In this document: in pieces, positions 17,527 through 26,964 of the stretch
How positions within the stretch are numbered: position 1 is the stretch's first letter
Layout: each line of letters starts with the position of its first letter
Assembly (NCBI GenBank): GCA_937923625.1
Contig: CALDTV010000003.1
Location: 1-59,844 of the forward strand
Source of the DNA: an uncultured Alphaproteobacteria bacterium
GTDB taxonomy: Bacteria; Pseudomonadota; Alphaproteobacteria; Micavibrionales; Micavibrionaceae
DNA length: 59,844 nt
Reading direction: 5' to 3'
The notes under the pieces: generated by a model
What the model saw: the letters and a program-made list of their open reading frames with translations, nothing else
What the model was told of the DNA's origin: nothing
Database searches by the model: none
Position numbers and translations under genes: made by a program

Positions 17527-18456
17527 TTAATCGGCTTTTGGGGCGGCGGGGATGTCATCTGTTTTGGCAGAGATGGTTTTTTCATAGATAGCAGGAACAG
17601 GAAAACCACCGACACACACTGCTGACGCATCATCACCTAAGGCTTTTGCAAGCTTTTGCATATCATCTTTTTTATTCACCCAATAGCCCACCACTTCCAC
17701 CAAATGTTTACGCGGATCACTATCAATAAGTGCTTTTTTTGATGACAGGCTTACGGGTTTAAAACCATTTTTCTCCGCTTCGCTAACCAATTTTCCACGG
17801 CTGACGCTACTGTCGCATTCCACCAAAATAAAGGAATGATCATCATCAGAAGAATCAAAACCTGTTTTTGCAACAACAACCGCACGATGGCTTGGGTTTT
17901 TATGGGTAGGATCATCCCCATGCGGCAAGCGCACAATAATGCTCATGGCTTGTTCTGTGCCCGGCTCTAGCTCATCCCACCAAGGGTTTTCTTCATAATT
18001 TTCCAAATCCATATTAGGATAAGGTACAACGGCAAAATTAACGCGTCCATCACGAACCGCGCGCACCGCGGAGCGCGGTGTGTCCATGCGGCTCATCGGC
18101 AAGCAACTCCCAAAGTAATCTTTGGCTAAATCCCAATATTCGGGCTGTTCATGAGAATTCGAAACGACAACTTTTAAACCTGTTTGAAGCAATGACACCG
18201 CCCCAACAAGTTCGCGCCAAATACGCACAACAGCCATTTCGGGCAATACGCCCTTATGCTTGGACAGTAAACGGCGGATCATACGCGCTTCGCGGGCTGG
18301 CTGGACAATTTCAATATTATTCTTGCGCTTTTCTTCGCCAATTTGAAGAACCAGTTCCGCCCGTTTCACAAGGGCATCATGAATTTGCGTATCAAGCGCA
18401 TCTATCCCTTGGCGGATAACATCAAGTTTTTCAGAATGGTAAGGTTTTTGGCTCAT
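17527..18456 (-). CDS. Chorismate mutase (AroQ) with C-terminal PDT-like region
   Basis: Converts chorismate to prephenate. The N-terminal AroQ helical domain (about residues 10-100) shows LDVIRQGIDALDTQIHDALVKR, EEKRKN, PAREARMIRRLL and WRELVGAV. The C-terminal part (about 105-295) resembles the periplasmic-binding-like lobes of prephenate dehydratase (VVVSNSHEQPEYWDLA, AVVVAKTGFDSSDDDHSFILVE) and an ACT-like VVGYWVN region. It lacks a convincing dehydratase TRF motif, so I call only the mutase. It sits 210 bp upstream of tyrA on the same strand and 54 bp from the divergent metA. Confidence 0.85.
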   Translation of the reverse strand: MSQKPYHSEKLDVIRQGIDALDTQIHDALVKRAELVLQIGEEKRKNNIEIVQPAREARMIRRLLSKHKGVLPEMAVVRIWRELVGAVSLLQTGLKVVVSNSHEQPEYWDLAKDYFGSCLPMSRMDTPRSAVRAVRDGRVNFAVVPYPNMDLENYEENPWWDELEPGTEQAMSIIVRLPHGDDPTHKNPSHRAVVVAKTGFDSSDDDHSFILVECDSSVSRGKLVSEAEKNGFKPVSLSSKKALIDSDPRKHLVEVVGYWVNKKDDMQKLAKALGDDASAVCVGGFPVPAIYEKTISAKTDDIPAAPKAD

Positions 18457-18510
18457 CTAAATTTTTCGACTAATCTTTTATTTTTAATGAATATTATTTA
18501 TAGTGAAGCC

Positions 18511-19563
18511 ATGCCAATTGTCAAAGCCTCAAACCTTCCGACTTATGATCGCCTAATAAAAGAAGGTCGCCCAATCTTACCGACTGACCGCGCTGTCACG
18601 CAAGATATTCGGGAGCTTCATATTGGCTTTTGTAATCTAATGCCTGATGCTGCAATGGAAGCGACGGAGCGCCAGTGGTTCCGTCTTATTGGAGAGAGTA
18701 ACCGCGTTGCACAGATTTACATTCACCCCTTCACCCTGCCCGTTTTTGAACGGGGGCAGGATACTCAAACGCATATTGACGCTTATTACGAAAATTTTGA
18801 AACATTAAAAACAGCAGGACTTGATGCTTTGATTGTGACTGGCGCGAATGAAGAAACCAATCCACATGTCAGCGACATTGATACATGGCATCCCCTTAAA
18901 GAATTATTGGAATGGGCTTATGATAATGTGGCATCAACCATTTGCTCTTGCCTCGCAAGTCATGGATTAATGACCTATTATCATGGTCAAAAACCTAGCT
19001 GGCGCGACACAAAGAAATGGGGCGTCTTTTCCCACAAAGTCACACAGCGGGATCATCCACTTATTCGCGGGATGAACACGCGCTTGGATGTGCCGCACTC
19101 CCGATTTAGCGAAATATCACGCTCACAATATGATAAAGCGGGCATGAACGTCTTAATAGAAACGGGCACACAAGATGTGCATCTAGCCGTCAGCCCCGAT
19201 GGCTTTCGGCAAATTTGCCTTCAGGGTCACCCTGAATATGACACCAGCAGTCTCATGAAAGAATATAAGCGTGATGTTGGTTGGTATCAGACAGGACAAA
19301 TGGCGCATTACCCCCCTCTACCCGCAAATTATTTCAATGATGAGATCATCCATATTTTAGACGGCGTTAAAGAAAAAATTCTGGCTGGTGAGAAGGCAGA
19401 TTTTCCTGAGGAAGAAATTACCGCTTTACTGGATAACACATGGGCAGACAGCGCAAGATCCTTCATCGCAGGTTGGATTGGCCATGTTTATCAAACAACA
19501 AACGTTGACCGTCAAAAATTATTCATGGATGGCATTGATCCCAATAACCCTCTTAATCTCTAA
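18511..19563 (+). CDS. metA: Homoserine O-succinyltransferase/acetyltransferase MetA
   Basis: Acylates homoserine, the first committed step of methionine synthesis. The MetA start is LHIGFCNLMPDAAMEATERQWF. The acyl-cysteine is in STICSCLASHGLM (Cys147, by alignment in mind with E. coli Cys142), and the catalytic His-Glu is in CLQGHPEYD (His240, Glu242). The family splits into succinyl and acetyl users, which I cannot decide by eye. The ATG at 18511 starts the conserved MPIVKASNLP; the open frame runs back to 18343 inside the divergent mutase gene. Only 54 bp separate the two genes, too little for a SAM-II riboswitch. It overlaps the next gene tail to tail by 11 bp. Confidence 0.92.
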   Translation: MPIVKASNLPTYDRLIKEGRPILPTDRAVTQDIRELHIGFCNLMPDAAMEATERQWFRLIGESNRVAQIYIHPFTLPVFERGQDTQTHIDAYYENFETLKTAGLDALIVTGANEETNPHVSDIDTWHPLKELLEWAYDNVASTICSCLASHGLMTYYHGQKPSWRDTKKWGVFSHKVTQRDHPLIRGMNTRLDVPHSRFSEISRSQYDKAGMNVLIETGTQDVHLAVSPDGFRQICLQGHPEYDTSSLMKEYKRDVGWYQTGQMAHYPPLPANYFNDEIIHILDGVKEKILAGEKADFPEEEITALLDNTWADSARSFIAGWIGHVYQTTNVDRQKLFMDGIDPNNPLNL

Positions 19564-20305
19564 GAGTTTTTCGAGGCGCGCCAACTGGTTTTACTGTCAT
19601 AGGTTTTGCCGCTTTAGCGCGTTTTGTTACGACAGCTGTGCCGCGTCCGGCATAGAGTTGTTTTGATGCTTCGATGATATGCACGCCCCCAAGAGCGGGA
19701 CATAGATAAGGGCAGATTTTTTCGAAAAAATTTGCCCCACGAAGTAAAAAATGTTTTTGGAAAGGTGGAGAGAATAACGCCTGCGTTGTTTTTTCATGGA
19801 CAAATAAATTCTCGCTTAAGAACTGTTCGACCTGTTTGGCGGAATATGGACGACCATGGCCAAGGGGACTCCAATCCGCCCGCGCCCAAAGACCTAGACG
19901 GTTAGGCACTACGATTAGAATGCGGCCAGAACTTTTTAATGCACGCCAAACTTCAGCAAAGCTATCTTCGGGGTCATCCAAAAATTCCAACGCATGCACC
20001 ATGATTATGCGATCCACCGAATTGGTTTCAAGGGGGAGAGAATTTTCAGCGTTCAAACAAACTAAGTTTTTCTCATCCTGCGGCCAATTATGCACACCCA
20101 ATTGTGCTGGCATTAAATTAATGACACGTCCCGCTTGCCCCAAATAAGGACGTAAATAAGGCAAGCCATAACCATATCCCACAATAGAAAGTGATTTAGA
20201 TGAAGGCCATGTCTCAAGAATTTTATCGCGAATAAGGCCGCGAATAATTTTACCGCGAAAGCTGTTGTAAAAGCCTTTTAAATCATAAGCCGTAAGCTGA
20301 CGCAT
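19553..20305 (-). CDS. Class I SAM-dependent methyltransferase
   Basis: 250 aa methyltransferase of the type-11 class, substrate unknown. Motif I is loosened to SIVGYGYGLPYLRPY (usual form VLDLGCGTG). Motif IV-like VDRIIMVHALEFLDDPE and the following LIVVPNRLGLWARAD stretch are typical of the alphaproteobacterial family next to gloB or mutT. The C-terminus is basic (KRAKAAKPMTVKPV), perhaps for RNA or membrane contact. It lies 3 bp downstream of mutT on the same strand, so they form one unit. Its last codons overlap the convergent metA. Confidence 0.85.
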   Translation of the reverse strand: MRQLTAYDLKGFYNSFRGKIIRGLIRDKILETWPSSKSLSIVGYGYGLPYLRPYLGQAGRVINLMPAQLGVHNWPQDEKNLVCLNAENSLPLETNSVDRIIMVHALEFLDDPEDSFAEVWRALKSSGRILIVVPNRLGLWARADWSPLGHGRPYSAKQVEQFLSENLFVHEKTTQALFSPPFQKHFLLRGANFFEKICPYLCPALGGVHIIEASKQLYAGRGTAVVTKRAKAAKPMTVKPVGAPRKTLRD

Positions 20306-20308
20306 GGC

Positions 20309-20758
20309 TTATAACCGATCTTGGATTTGGTGAATAAGCGGAATATCAGCGGCAGGCATATCATATTTCGCAAAATCATTTGGCAACACCCATTCAAGCG
20401 TTTGGCCTTCACACGGCGTAGGGTCATTCTTCCACATACGGCATACATAAAGAGGCATCATCAAATGAAAATCATCATAGCTGTGTGAAGCAAAACCAAG
20501 CGGTGAGAAACAACATTCCCGCGTTTCAATGCCCAATTCTTCTTCTAATTCACGACAAAGGGCGAACTCTGGCGTTTCCCCTTCCTTAACTTTTCCCCCC
20601 GGAAATTCCCACAGCCCCGCCATAGATTTGCCTTCAGGGCGTTGCGCCAACAGGACTTTATTTTGCGGATTAACCAACGCAACGGCAGCAACAAGCAATA
20701 TAGGCAAGCCCGCGGGGGTCAATGAACGCGGTTTTGCTAATGCTTCAATACAACCCAT
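20309..20758 (-). CDS. mutT: Nudix hydrolase MutT (8-oxo-dGTP diphosphatase type)
   Basis: Sanitises oxidised nucleotides by cutting 8-oxo-dGTP to the monophosphate. The Nudix box is complete: GGKVKEGETPEFALCRELEE with ELGI after it (about residues 54-77, GX5EX7REUXEEXGU). WEFPGGK, LPNDFAKYDMPAAD and the short C-terminus agree with MutT. A perfect AAGGAG ribosome site lies 7 nt before the ATG. It is 149 aa. In many relatives argJ stands between this gene and the PPIase gene; here they are only 41 bp apart. Confidence 0.9.
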   Translation of the reverse strand: MGCIEALAKPRSLTPAGLPILLVAAVALVNPQNKVLLAQRPEGKSMAGLWEFPGGKVKEGETPEFALCRELEEELGIETRECCFSPLGFASHSYDDFHLMMPLYVCRMWKNDPTPCEGQTLEWVLPNDFAKYDMPAADIPLIHQIQDRL

Positions 20759-20799
20759 CGAATGCTCCTTGTGTATTTTCTGGCCTTATCCTGCTGGAT

Positions 20800-21840
20800 T
20801 TAGTTTGCAGTTTGCTCGGGAACAATACCAATCACGCTTGCTCCCTCCTTTAGCGGCTGACCATTAATATCAAACTTTTCAATTTTGGCATTCTCACGCC
20901 ATTTGCCTAATAGCTCGTCTAAAATCTCACGGCGCGCTTCAGCTTCTAATGTTGGCTTCATTTGTTCGAACGTTGGCTTTGTACGCTGGCGAACATCCTC
21001 AACCTTTATCACGTGCCAGCCAAACTGGGATTTCACAGGTGTTTTAGAAAAGTCACCTTTACCCATAGAAAAAGCCGCATCAGAAAATTCAGGCACCATC
21101 TCCTCTTTTGTGAAATACCCTAAATCACCGCCTTTTGAAGCTGTGGGGCCTTGGGATAGGCTTTTTGCAATGTCTTCGAATTTTTCATTACCTTTATTAA
21201 GCTTTTCTATTGCCGCTTTGGCCTTTTCTTCTGTATCCAGCAAAATATGGCGTGCGCGACGTTCCTCGGCTTCAGGTAATTTTTTGATAAATTCTTTATA
21301 GCTTTTTTCCAAACGACCATCCGTTATTTTGTCATTAACTTGGTTTTGTAAAAATAGATTACGCCCAATTTGTTGTTTGGCTTTCACTAACTCCGCCTTA
21401 AATTCTGGTGTTTCTTCTAAATTTGCCTGATTAGCCTTGTTTTGTACAATGCGCGTATTAATGACCTGCTCCATCGCCAAGGGATACACTTGTATTGCTG
21501 GCATTTGCTGAACATTTGGCGGCATGGTCTGAATAAAATTATATACATCAAGGCGGCTAATATCTGCACCATCAACCTTCGCAACAATAGGATTACCCTC
21601 TTCTATAACAAAATCTTTTCCTGCTGCGCCGCTTTCTGTTTTCTGGCTATCTTCTGTTTTCTCCACATTTTCTGAGATCGTGTCGTTATCAGATTCTTGA
21701 GAATTTCCAGCAGATTTTGCGGTCATTTCTTGGCTTGCCAAAGATTTATCTTTATTTCCCACGAAGAAATATCCTGCCGCTAAGACGGCGATGAGGGCAA
21801 TTATTGCAAAAATCCCTTTTTGTTTGTTCTGACCAGACAT
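20800..21840 (-). CDS. Parvulin-type peptidyl-prolyl isomerase, membrane-anchored
   Basis: Foldase of the SurA/PrsA class facing the periplasm. The N-terminus has a membrane anchor (about residues 9-27), then a low-complexity Ser/Glu/Asp linker (30-70). A SurA-like helical region with VDGADISRLDVYNFIQ is followed by one parvulin domain (about 195-290: RRARHILLDTEEKAKAAIEKL, SKGGDLGYFTKEEMVPEF, VKSQFGWHVIKVED). A helical tail closes the protein. It is 346 aa. AAAGG precedes the ATG. It is divergent from secA, a pairing common in Alphaproteobacteria that links secretion with folding. Confidence 0.9.
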   Translation of the reverse strand: MSGQNKQKGIFAIIALIAVLAAGYFFVGNKDKSLASQEMTAKSAGNSQESDNDTISENVEKTEDSQKTESGAAGKDFVIEEGNPIVAKVDGADISRLDVYNFIQTMPPNVQQMPAIQVYPLAMEQVINTRIVQNKANQANLEETPEFKAELVKAKQQIGRNLFLQNQVNDKITDGRLEKSYKEFIKKLPEAEERRARHILLDTEEKAKAAIEKLNKGNEKFEDIAKSLSQGPTASKGGDLGYFTKEEMVPEFSDAAFSMGKGDFSKTPVKSQFGWHVIKVEDVRQRTKPTFEQMKPTLEAEARREILDELLGKWRENAKIEKFDINGQPLKEGASVIGIVPEQTAN

Positions 21841-22078
21841 TTTGTAAACCTTTTCTAATTTGTTGCTTTATTTAAGAATTATGGCGCAAATGTTGCCCCT
21901 TCTATCCTTTAAACGCAAGGGGGCAAATATGCTTTTCCTGTGATAATATTATGACATTGTGTTTCAACGCATTGACCTGCTTTATGCCCCGCTTTATAAC
22001 TCTTTTAACTGCCTTTGATGCTAGAAAAAGCGCTTGGGCTTTTTACAACCTTATTTTGAATTCTCGGGGATATATATT

Positions 22079-24808
22079 TTGTTAAAGCTGGCCTTAAAAT
22101 TTCTTGGATCGTCCAATGACCGCGAATTAAAACGTTTAAAAGCATTAATTGAGCCTATCAACACCCTTGAGCCAGAATTTGAGAAGTTGAGTGATGGCCA
22201 AATTAGATCAAAGACCTCAGAATTCAGAGAACGTTTAGCAAAAGATGAAACCTTAGACGATATTCTTCCAGAAGCCTTTGCCACCGTGCGCGAAGCCGCA
22301 AAACGTGTTTTAGGGCAGCGTCACTTCGATGTGCAGCTTATTGGTGGCTTATGTTTGCATCAGGGCAAAATTGCCGAAATGAAGACAGGTGAAGGTAAAA
22401 CGCTTGTGTCTACCCTTGCCGCTTATTTGAATGCTATCGAAGGTAAAGGCGTACACGTTGTCACGGTCAATGACTACCTTGCGCAGCGGGATTCCCAATG
22501 GATGGCAAAAATTTACAGCTTCCTTGGCATGACCTGTGATTGTATCACCAATAACATGCCCGACACCGACAGACGCCTTGCATATGCATGCGACATCACG
22601 TACGGGACGAACAACGAGTTTGGCTTTGATTATCTACGCGATAATATGAAATTCAAGTTGGAAAATATGGTGCAACGTCCGTTTAACTTCGCCATCGTCG
22701 ATGAAGTTGACTCGATTTTAATTGATGAAGCAAGAACCCCTCTCATTATCTCTGGCCCTTCTGAAGGCTCAACAGAGCTTTACCACAAAGTCGATAAAAT
22801 CATTCCAGAGTTAAGCGCCGATGATTACGAATATGACGAAAAGACTCGCGCTATTAGCCTCAATGAACAAGGCAATGTCAAAGTTGAAGGGTTGCTTGAA
22901 AAATATGGCATCATTGAAGGCGGAAATCTTTATGATCCGCATAATATATCCTTGGTACATCACGTTGCCCAAGCGTTAAAAGCCCATGTTGTTTTTGCAC
23001 TTGATACAGACTACATCGTTAAAGATGGCAAAGTTGTCATCATTGATGAATTTACGGGCCGTATGATGGAAGGCCGCCGTTATTCTGATGGTTTACATCA
23101 AGCCATTGAAGCCAAAGAAGGTGTGGAGATTCAAAACGAAAACCAGACATTGGCCTCTATCACATTCCAAAACTACTTCCGCCTTTATCCCAAACTATCA
23201 GGAATGACAGGAACGGCGTTAACTGAGGCAGAAGAATTCGCACAAATATACAGCCTCGGCGTTGTTGAAATCCCAACAAACGTCAACGTCGCGCGAATAG
23301 ATTATGATGATAAAATCTATAAATCTTTCGATGAAAAATTCGAAGCCATCGCCAAACTCATTGCCGAATGCCAAGAACGCAATCAACCTGTTTTAGTTGG
23401 CACAACGTCAATCGAAAAATCAGAAATACTTTCTGGCTTATTGAAAAAGCGTAAAGTAAAGCACCACGTCTTGAACGCACGTTACCACGAGCAAGAAGCC
23501 AGTATCGTCGCCCAAGCAGGCGCTCCGGGTGCCGTCACAATCGCCACAAACATGGCAGGTCGTGGAACCGATATTCAACTTGGTGGTAATCTTGATATGC
23601 GGATTGCCAATGAAGTCGATGAAGATTGGACAGAAACCGGTAAAAAAGAAGCCATCAATAAAATCACAAAAGAAATCACGGAAGCAAAAGACATTGTACA
23701 CCAAGCGGGTGGCCTTTGTGTTATTGGCACAGAACGCCATGAATCACGCCGTATTGACAACCAACTCCGGGGCCGTTCTGGTCGTCAAGGAGACCCAGGA
23801 ACGACTGTTTTCTTCCTGTCCACCGAAGATGATTTGATGCGTATTTTCGCCGCCGATAAAATGGCAACATTGTTAAAAAGTAATATTGGCCTGAAAGAAG
23901 GCGAAGCCCTTACCCACCCGTGGCTCTCAAAAGCGCTCGAAAAAGCGCAAGCGCGGGTTGAACAACAAAACTTTGAAATTCGTAAAAACTTATTGAAGTT
24001 TGATAACGTGATGAACGACCAAAGAAAGGTCATTTACGATCAACGTAAAGAAATCATGGAAGCCGATGAAGACCTTGATGAAATGGTCACAGACATGCGC
24101 CACGACACCATTGAGGATATCGTTTATGCCGCTATCCCCGAAAAAGCATATGCCGAAAAATGGGATATTGAAACATTAGAGAATGAAACTCAAAGATTGC
24201 TGAATCTCAATCTTCCCCTTGCTGAATGGGCAAAGGAAGAAGGCATTGATGAAACAGAGATTTTAGAGCGTATTGAAAAAGCCTCCGATGATCTTATAAG
24301 AACAAAAATTGATAATGCGGGCAAAGATTCTTTCCGCCAGATGCAGCGGGCATTCGTGTTACAACTTCTCGATCAACATTGGAAAGACCACCTATTATCA
24401 TTGGATCATTTGCGCCAAGGAATTAACCTTCGTGCCTTCGGACAGCGCGACCCGCTCAATGAATATAAAGCCGAAGCCTTCGGCCTTTTTGAAAATTTAC
24501 TGATTAAATTACGCGAAAGCGTCACGCAGACCTTAAGCTTTGTTGAAATTAATTTGGACGACGAAATCTTACGCGCCCTGCAGGCAGAGCATGAGAAATT
24601 GGCGACAGAAGAAACACGCCAAGACCCCGCAATGATGGGAACGCCGATACAAACAAAAGGCAATCAATTCGCCAGTGTCGCGCCATTCCCAGAAAAAATG
24701 GAATTTGACAAAAATGACCAAACCACATGGGGAAAAACCCCACGCAACGCCATCTGCCCGTGTGGATCAGGCAAAAAGTTCAAACAATGTCACGGGAAGG
24801 TGAGTTAA
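22079..24808 (+). CDS. secA: Preprotein translocase ATPase SecA
   Basis: Motor of Sec protein export. Walker A is [16 protein letters not shown]. Other marks are [30 protein letters not shown], the [19 protein letters not shown] box, [15 protein letters not shown] and [20 protein letters not shown]. The C-terminal zinc site [14 protein letters not shown] for SecB contact is present. No ATG is available near the start. The open frame begins with TTG at 22034, but I choose TTG at 22079, which has GGGGA 8 nt upstream and gives the usual [20 protein letters not shown] start (909 aa). The stop shares TTAA with a convergent orphan gene. Confidence 0.96.
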   Translation: MLKLALKFLGSSNDRELKRLKALIEPINTLEPEFEKLSDGQIRSKTSEFRERLAKDETLDDILPEAFATVREAAKRVLGQRHFDVQLIGGLCLHQGKIAEMKTGEGKTLVSTLAAYLNAIEGKGVHVVTVNDYLAQRDSQWMAKIYSFLGMTCDCITNNMPDTDRRLAYACDITYGTNNEFGFDYLRDNMKFKLENMVQRPFNFAIVDEVDSILIDEARTPLIISGPSEGSTELYHKVDKIIPELSADDYEYDEKTRAISLNEQGNVKVEGLLEKYGIIEGGNLYDPHNISLVHHVAQALKAHVVFALDTDYIVKDGKVVIIDEFTGRMMEGRRYSDGLHQAIEAKEGVEIQNENQTLASITFQNYFRLYPKLSGMTGTALTEAEEFAQIYSLGVVEIPTNVNVARIDYDDKIYKSFDEKFEAIAKLIAECQERNQPVLVGTTSIEKSEILSGLLKKRKVKHHVLNARYHEQEASIVAQAGAPGAVTIATNMAGRGTDIQLGGNLDMRIANEVDEDWTETGKKEAINKITKEITEAKDIVHQAGGLCVIGTERHESRRIDNQLRGRSGRQGDPGTTVFFLSTEDDLMRIFAADKMATLLKSNIGLKEGEALTHPWLSKALEKAQARVEQQNFEIRKNLLKFDNVMNDQRKVIYDQRKEIMEADEDLDEMVTDMRHDTIEDIVYAAIPEKAYAEKWDIETLENETQRLLNLNLPLAEWAKEEGIDETEILERIEKASDDLIRTKIDNAGKDSFRQMQRAFVLQLLDQHWKDHLLSLDHLRQGINLRAFGQRDPLNEYKAEAFGLFENLLIKLRESVTQTLSFVEINLDDEILRALQAEHEKLATEETRQDPAMMGTPIQTKGNQFASVAPFPEKMEFDKNDQTTWGKTPRNAICPCGSGKKFKQCHGKVS

Positions 24809-25555
24809 AGTCCTGCATCTAAGCATATTGGCTTTACGCCACCTCGCGGAACGTAGAAAAAACGTCTTACATTATATTCCCCTAATTTTGCATTTAGTGG
24901 ATTTGTAATGAGATTACCTTTATAATCTAAATTTCTTACTGGCCCATGACCGTCTTTGTGAGACCAAGTTTTAGAATTAAAATCTTCACGTAACCAATGA
25001 TATGAAGGCTCTTTCCCCCCCTTTTTAGTAGAGAGAGAGAGCCACTCGATAATACCCTTCACGAATATGTGGAAGCTGTTCTCCTGCCGAAATCAAACCA
25101 TCTTCTTCTGCTCCATTAGTAAGAGCCTTAACGAAATCATTGTAAAGTCCATGCTTATATTCTTTTGTTTTGCCGCCTGGATCAGGTTTTGAACCTGGGT
25201 AACTCTCTGTAAAATTAACAGCGTAAGCATAACAATTCGCTCTTGTTTGCTGAAAAGAGAAATGAGCTACAACTGCTTGTTTAATTATTTCACAATCAGA
25301 AGCTAACAACAGACCTTTAATTTTAGATATATTTATATTTGTGTGAGGATATTCCGAAATATCATCAGCGAGAGCGACTAAGTTACCTAAAGATAAAAGC
25401 CTTGCAGCTTGCAAAGAAGTCATAATTCCATAATGGTTTAACCTCAAATATTGAAAAAAATTGGCTACATTCTCATGTACACCTTCCTCTAGATCATTCC
25501 AGATCTCAGGTTCATATAAAGGAGCATCGGGATTAATAATAGCTTCTAACGACAT
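24805..25555 (-). pseudogene. Unknown protein split by a (CT)6 frameshift; candidate phase-variable gene
   Basis: Two reading frames belong to one gene. Frame A (25555 to 25025, 176 aa) ends EGYYRVALSLY and stop. Frame B continues VALSLS-TKKGGKEPSYHW to 24805. The switch lies in a (CT)6 tract (25030-25041). One more CT unit gives VALSLSTKKGG and a joined protein of about 250 aa. A run of seven G follows closely. The joined product has ANCYAYAVN, GYYRVAL and YHWLREDF...WSHKDGHGPV. The Cys and His boxes recall papain/NlpC-like folds, but that is only a guess. No signal peptide. It is convergent with secA, sharing TTAA. It could be a contingency gene, a dead gene or a sequencing error. Confidence 0.65.
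25021..25041. repeat. Simple-sequence tract (CT)6 with adjacent homopolymers
   Basis: On the minus strand, (CT)6 at 25041-25030 is followed by ACT, five A and seven G (down to 25014). Such tracts slip during replication. The tract is exactly at the frame break of the 24805-25555 gene. Confidence 0.7.
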
Positions 25556-25593
25556 AAAAAAAAAATAACATTTTTATTATGTAAAGTAAATAG

Positions 25594-26862
25594 TTATTTT
25601 GGCTCGCTTACCCTTACAAGAGTTAGTTGATTACGCTGCTTTTTAACTATATCAAATCTAAAATCATAAAAGGTAAAACTTTGGCCTGCCTCGGGGATGG
25701 CTTGGGCTTCGTGGATGATGAGGCCGGCGACGGTGGAATAATCTTCATCCCCTGGCAAATCCCAATCAAATTCACGATTAAGATCACGGATCGTGACATC
25801 CCCTTCAACTAAATATGAACCGTTAGATTGCTTTCGTACACCAACGACAGTTTCATCGTGCTCATCATCAATCTCACCAACGATCTCTTCTAGAATATCT
25901 TCGAGCGTGACGATTCCCATGAAACTGCCATACTCATCAACAACCACGGCGAAATGCTCTCGACGCGATTTAAAGGCTTGGAGTTGATCATAAAGTGTTG
26001 TTGCCTCTGGAACGAACCACGGCTCTGTTGTCAGTTCTTCAATATCAATATCAGCAATATCTTCTTTATTGCGCTCGCGTGTTTTTAATTCCCGCATAAG
26101 TGCCTTTGCATGAAGCACGCCAATAATATTGTCATTATTATCCCGATAAACAGGCATGCGCGTATATGGACTTTCGAGCGCCTCTTCAATAATTTTTTCA
26201 ATTGGGTCCGCAGCATCAAGCATCAAAACGTTTTTGCGGTGCGTCATAATTTCTTCAATATCAACATCGAACAAATCAAGGACAGAGCGTAACATCGCAC
26301 GTTGTTCCTGCGTTTCTTGATCGGCCCCTTCATGTAAATCAATCACGCCGCGCAATACTTCCATATGCGATCCGTCTTGCATTTTATCCATGTCCGCACC
26401 AAAGAGCTTTAAGGTTGCACGCACAATATAATTTACAGCAATCGCCACGGGTGAGAATATTTTAATCACGATATTTAAAATGGGTGCTACAGCCACGGCC
26501 ATTTTATCCGCATGTGTTAACGCGTAAGTTTTTGGCAGCACCTCAGCAAAAATAAGAACCAGCAACGTCATGATCAAAGTGGCATAGACCACTCCTGCTT
26601 CGCCAAAAACTTTAATTAATACACTTGTCGCAAAGGCTGAGGCTAGAATATTGACGAGATTATTGCCCAATAGCAATGCGCCAATCATGCGGTCTTTGCG
26701 TTCACGAATACGATTCACGAGCCCCGCGCGTTTATTGCCTTCTTTTTCCCAGCCATGCAGACGTGATTTTGACGCCGCCGTAAAAGCAGTTTCAGAACCA
26801 GAGAAAAATCCAGACAATAAAAGCAAAACAAAAACGATGCCTGCGGCAATCCATAAATCCAT
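25594..26862 (-). CDS. CNNM/CorB-type transporter (DUF21, CBS pair, CorC_HlyC)
   Basis: Membrane protein of the HlyC/CorC or CNNM family, linked to magnesium or cobalt export and resistance. The N-terminal DUF21 domain (about residues 1-150) has three to four membrane segments and the conserved LLSGFFSGSETAFTAASKSRL start and LLLGNNLVNILASA. A CBS pair (about 195-325) includes MTHRKNVLMLDAADPIEKI and DEYGSFMGIVTLEDILEEIVGE. The C-terminal CorC_HlyC domain follows (GSYLVEGDVTIRDLNREF, AGLIIHEAQAIPE). It is 422 aa. It is followed upstream by aroB and aroK on the same strand, the usual order in Rhodospirillales-like genomes. Confidence 0.92.
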   Translation of the reverse strand: MDLWIAAGIVFVLLLLSGFFSGSETAFTAASKSRLHGWEKEGNKRAGLVNRIRERKDRMIGALLLGNNLVNILASAFATSVLIKVFGEAGVVYATLIMTLLVLIFAEVLPKTYALTHADKMAVAVAPILNIVIKIFSPVAIAVNYIVRATLKLFGADMDKMQDGSHMEVLRGVIDLHEGADQETQEQRAMLRSVLDLFDVDIEEIMTHRKNVLMLDAADPIEKIIEEALESPYTRMPVYRDNNDNIIGVLHAKALMRELKTRERNKEDIADIDIEELTTEPWFVPEATTLYDQLQAFKSRREHFAVVVDEYGSFMGIVTLEDILEEIVGEIDDEHDETVVGVRKQSNGSYLVEGDVTIRDLNREFDWDLPGDEDYSTVAGLIIHEAQAIPEAGQSFTFYDFRFDIVKKQRNQLTLVRVSEPK

Positions 26863-26964
26863 TTTAATTTATTCCCATTTTATTACCCTTAGACATGATC
26901 AAAAGGTCTTGGTGATGTTGAAAAGATGCCTCGATCAAGTCGATGGATGACAATATTAATATCG

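Noticed and set aside
18457-18510. SAM-II riboswitch before metA, as often found in Alphaproteobacteria
   Set aside because: Only 54 bp lie between the divergent chorismate mutase and metA, and no pseudoknot pattern is seen.
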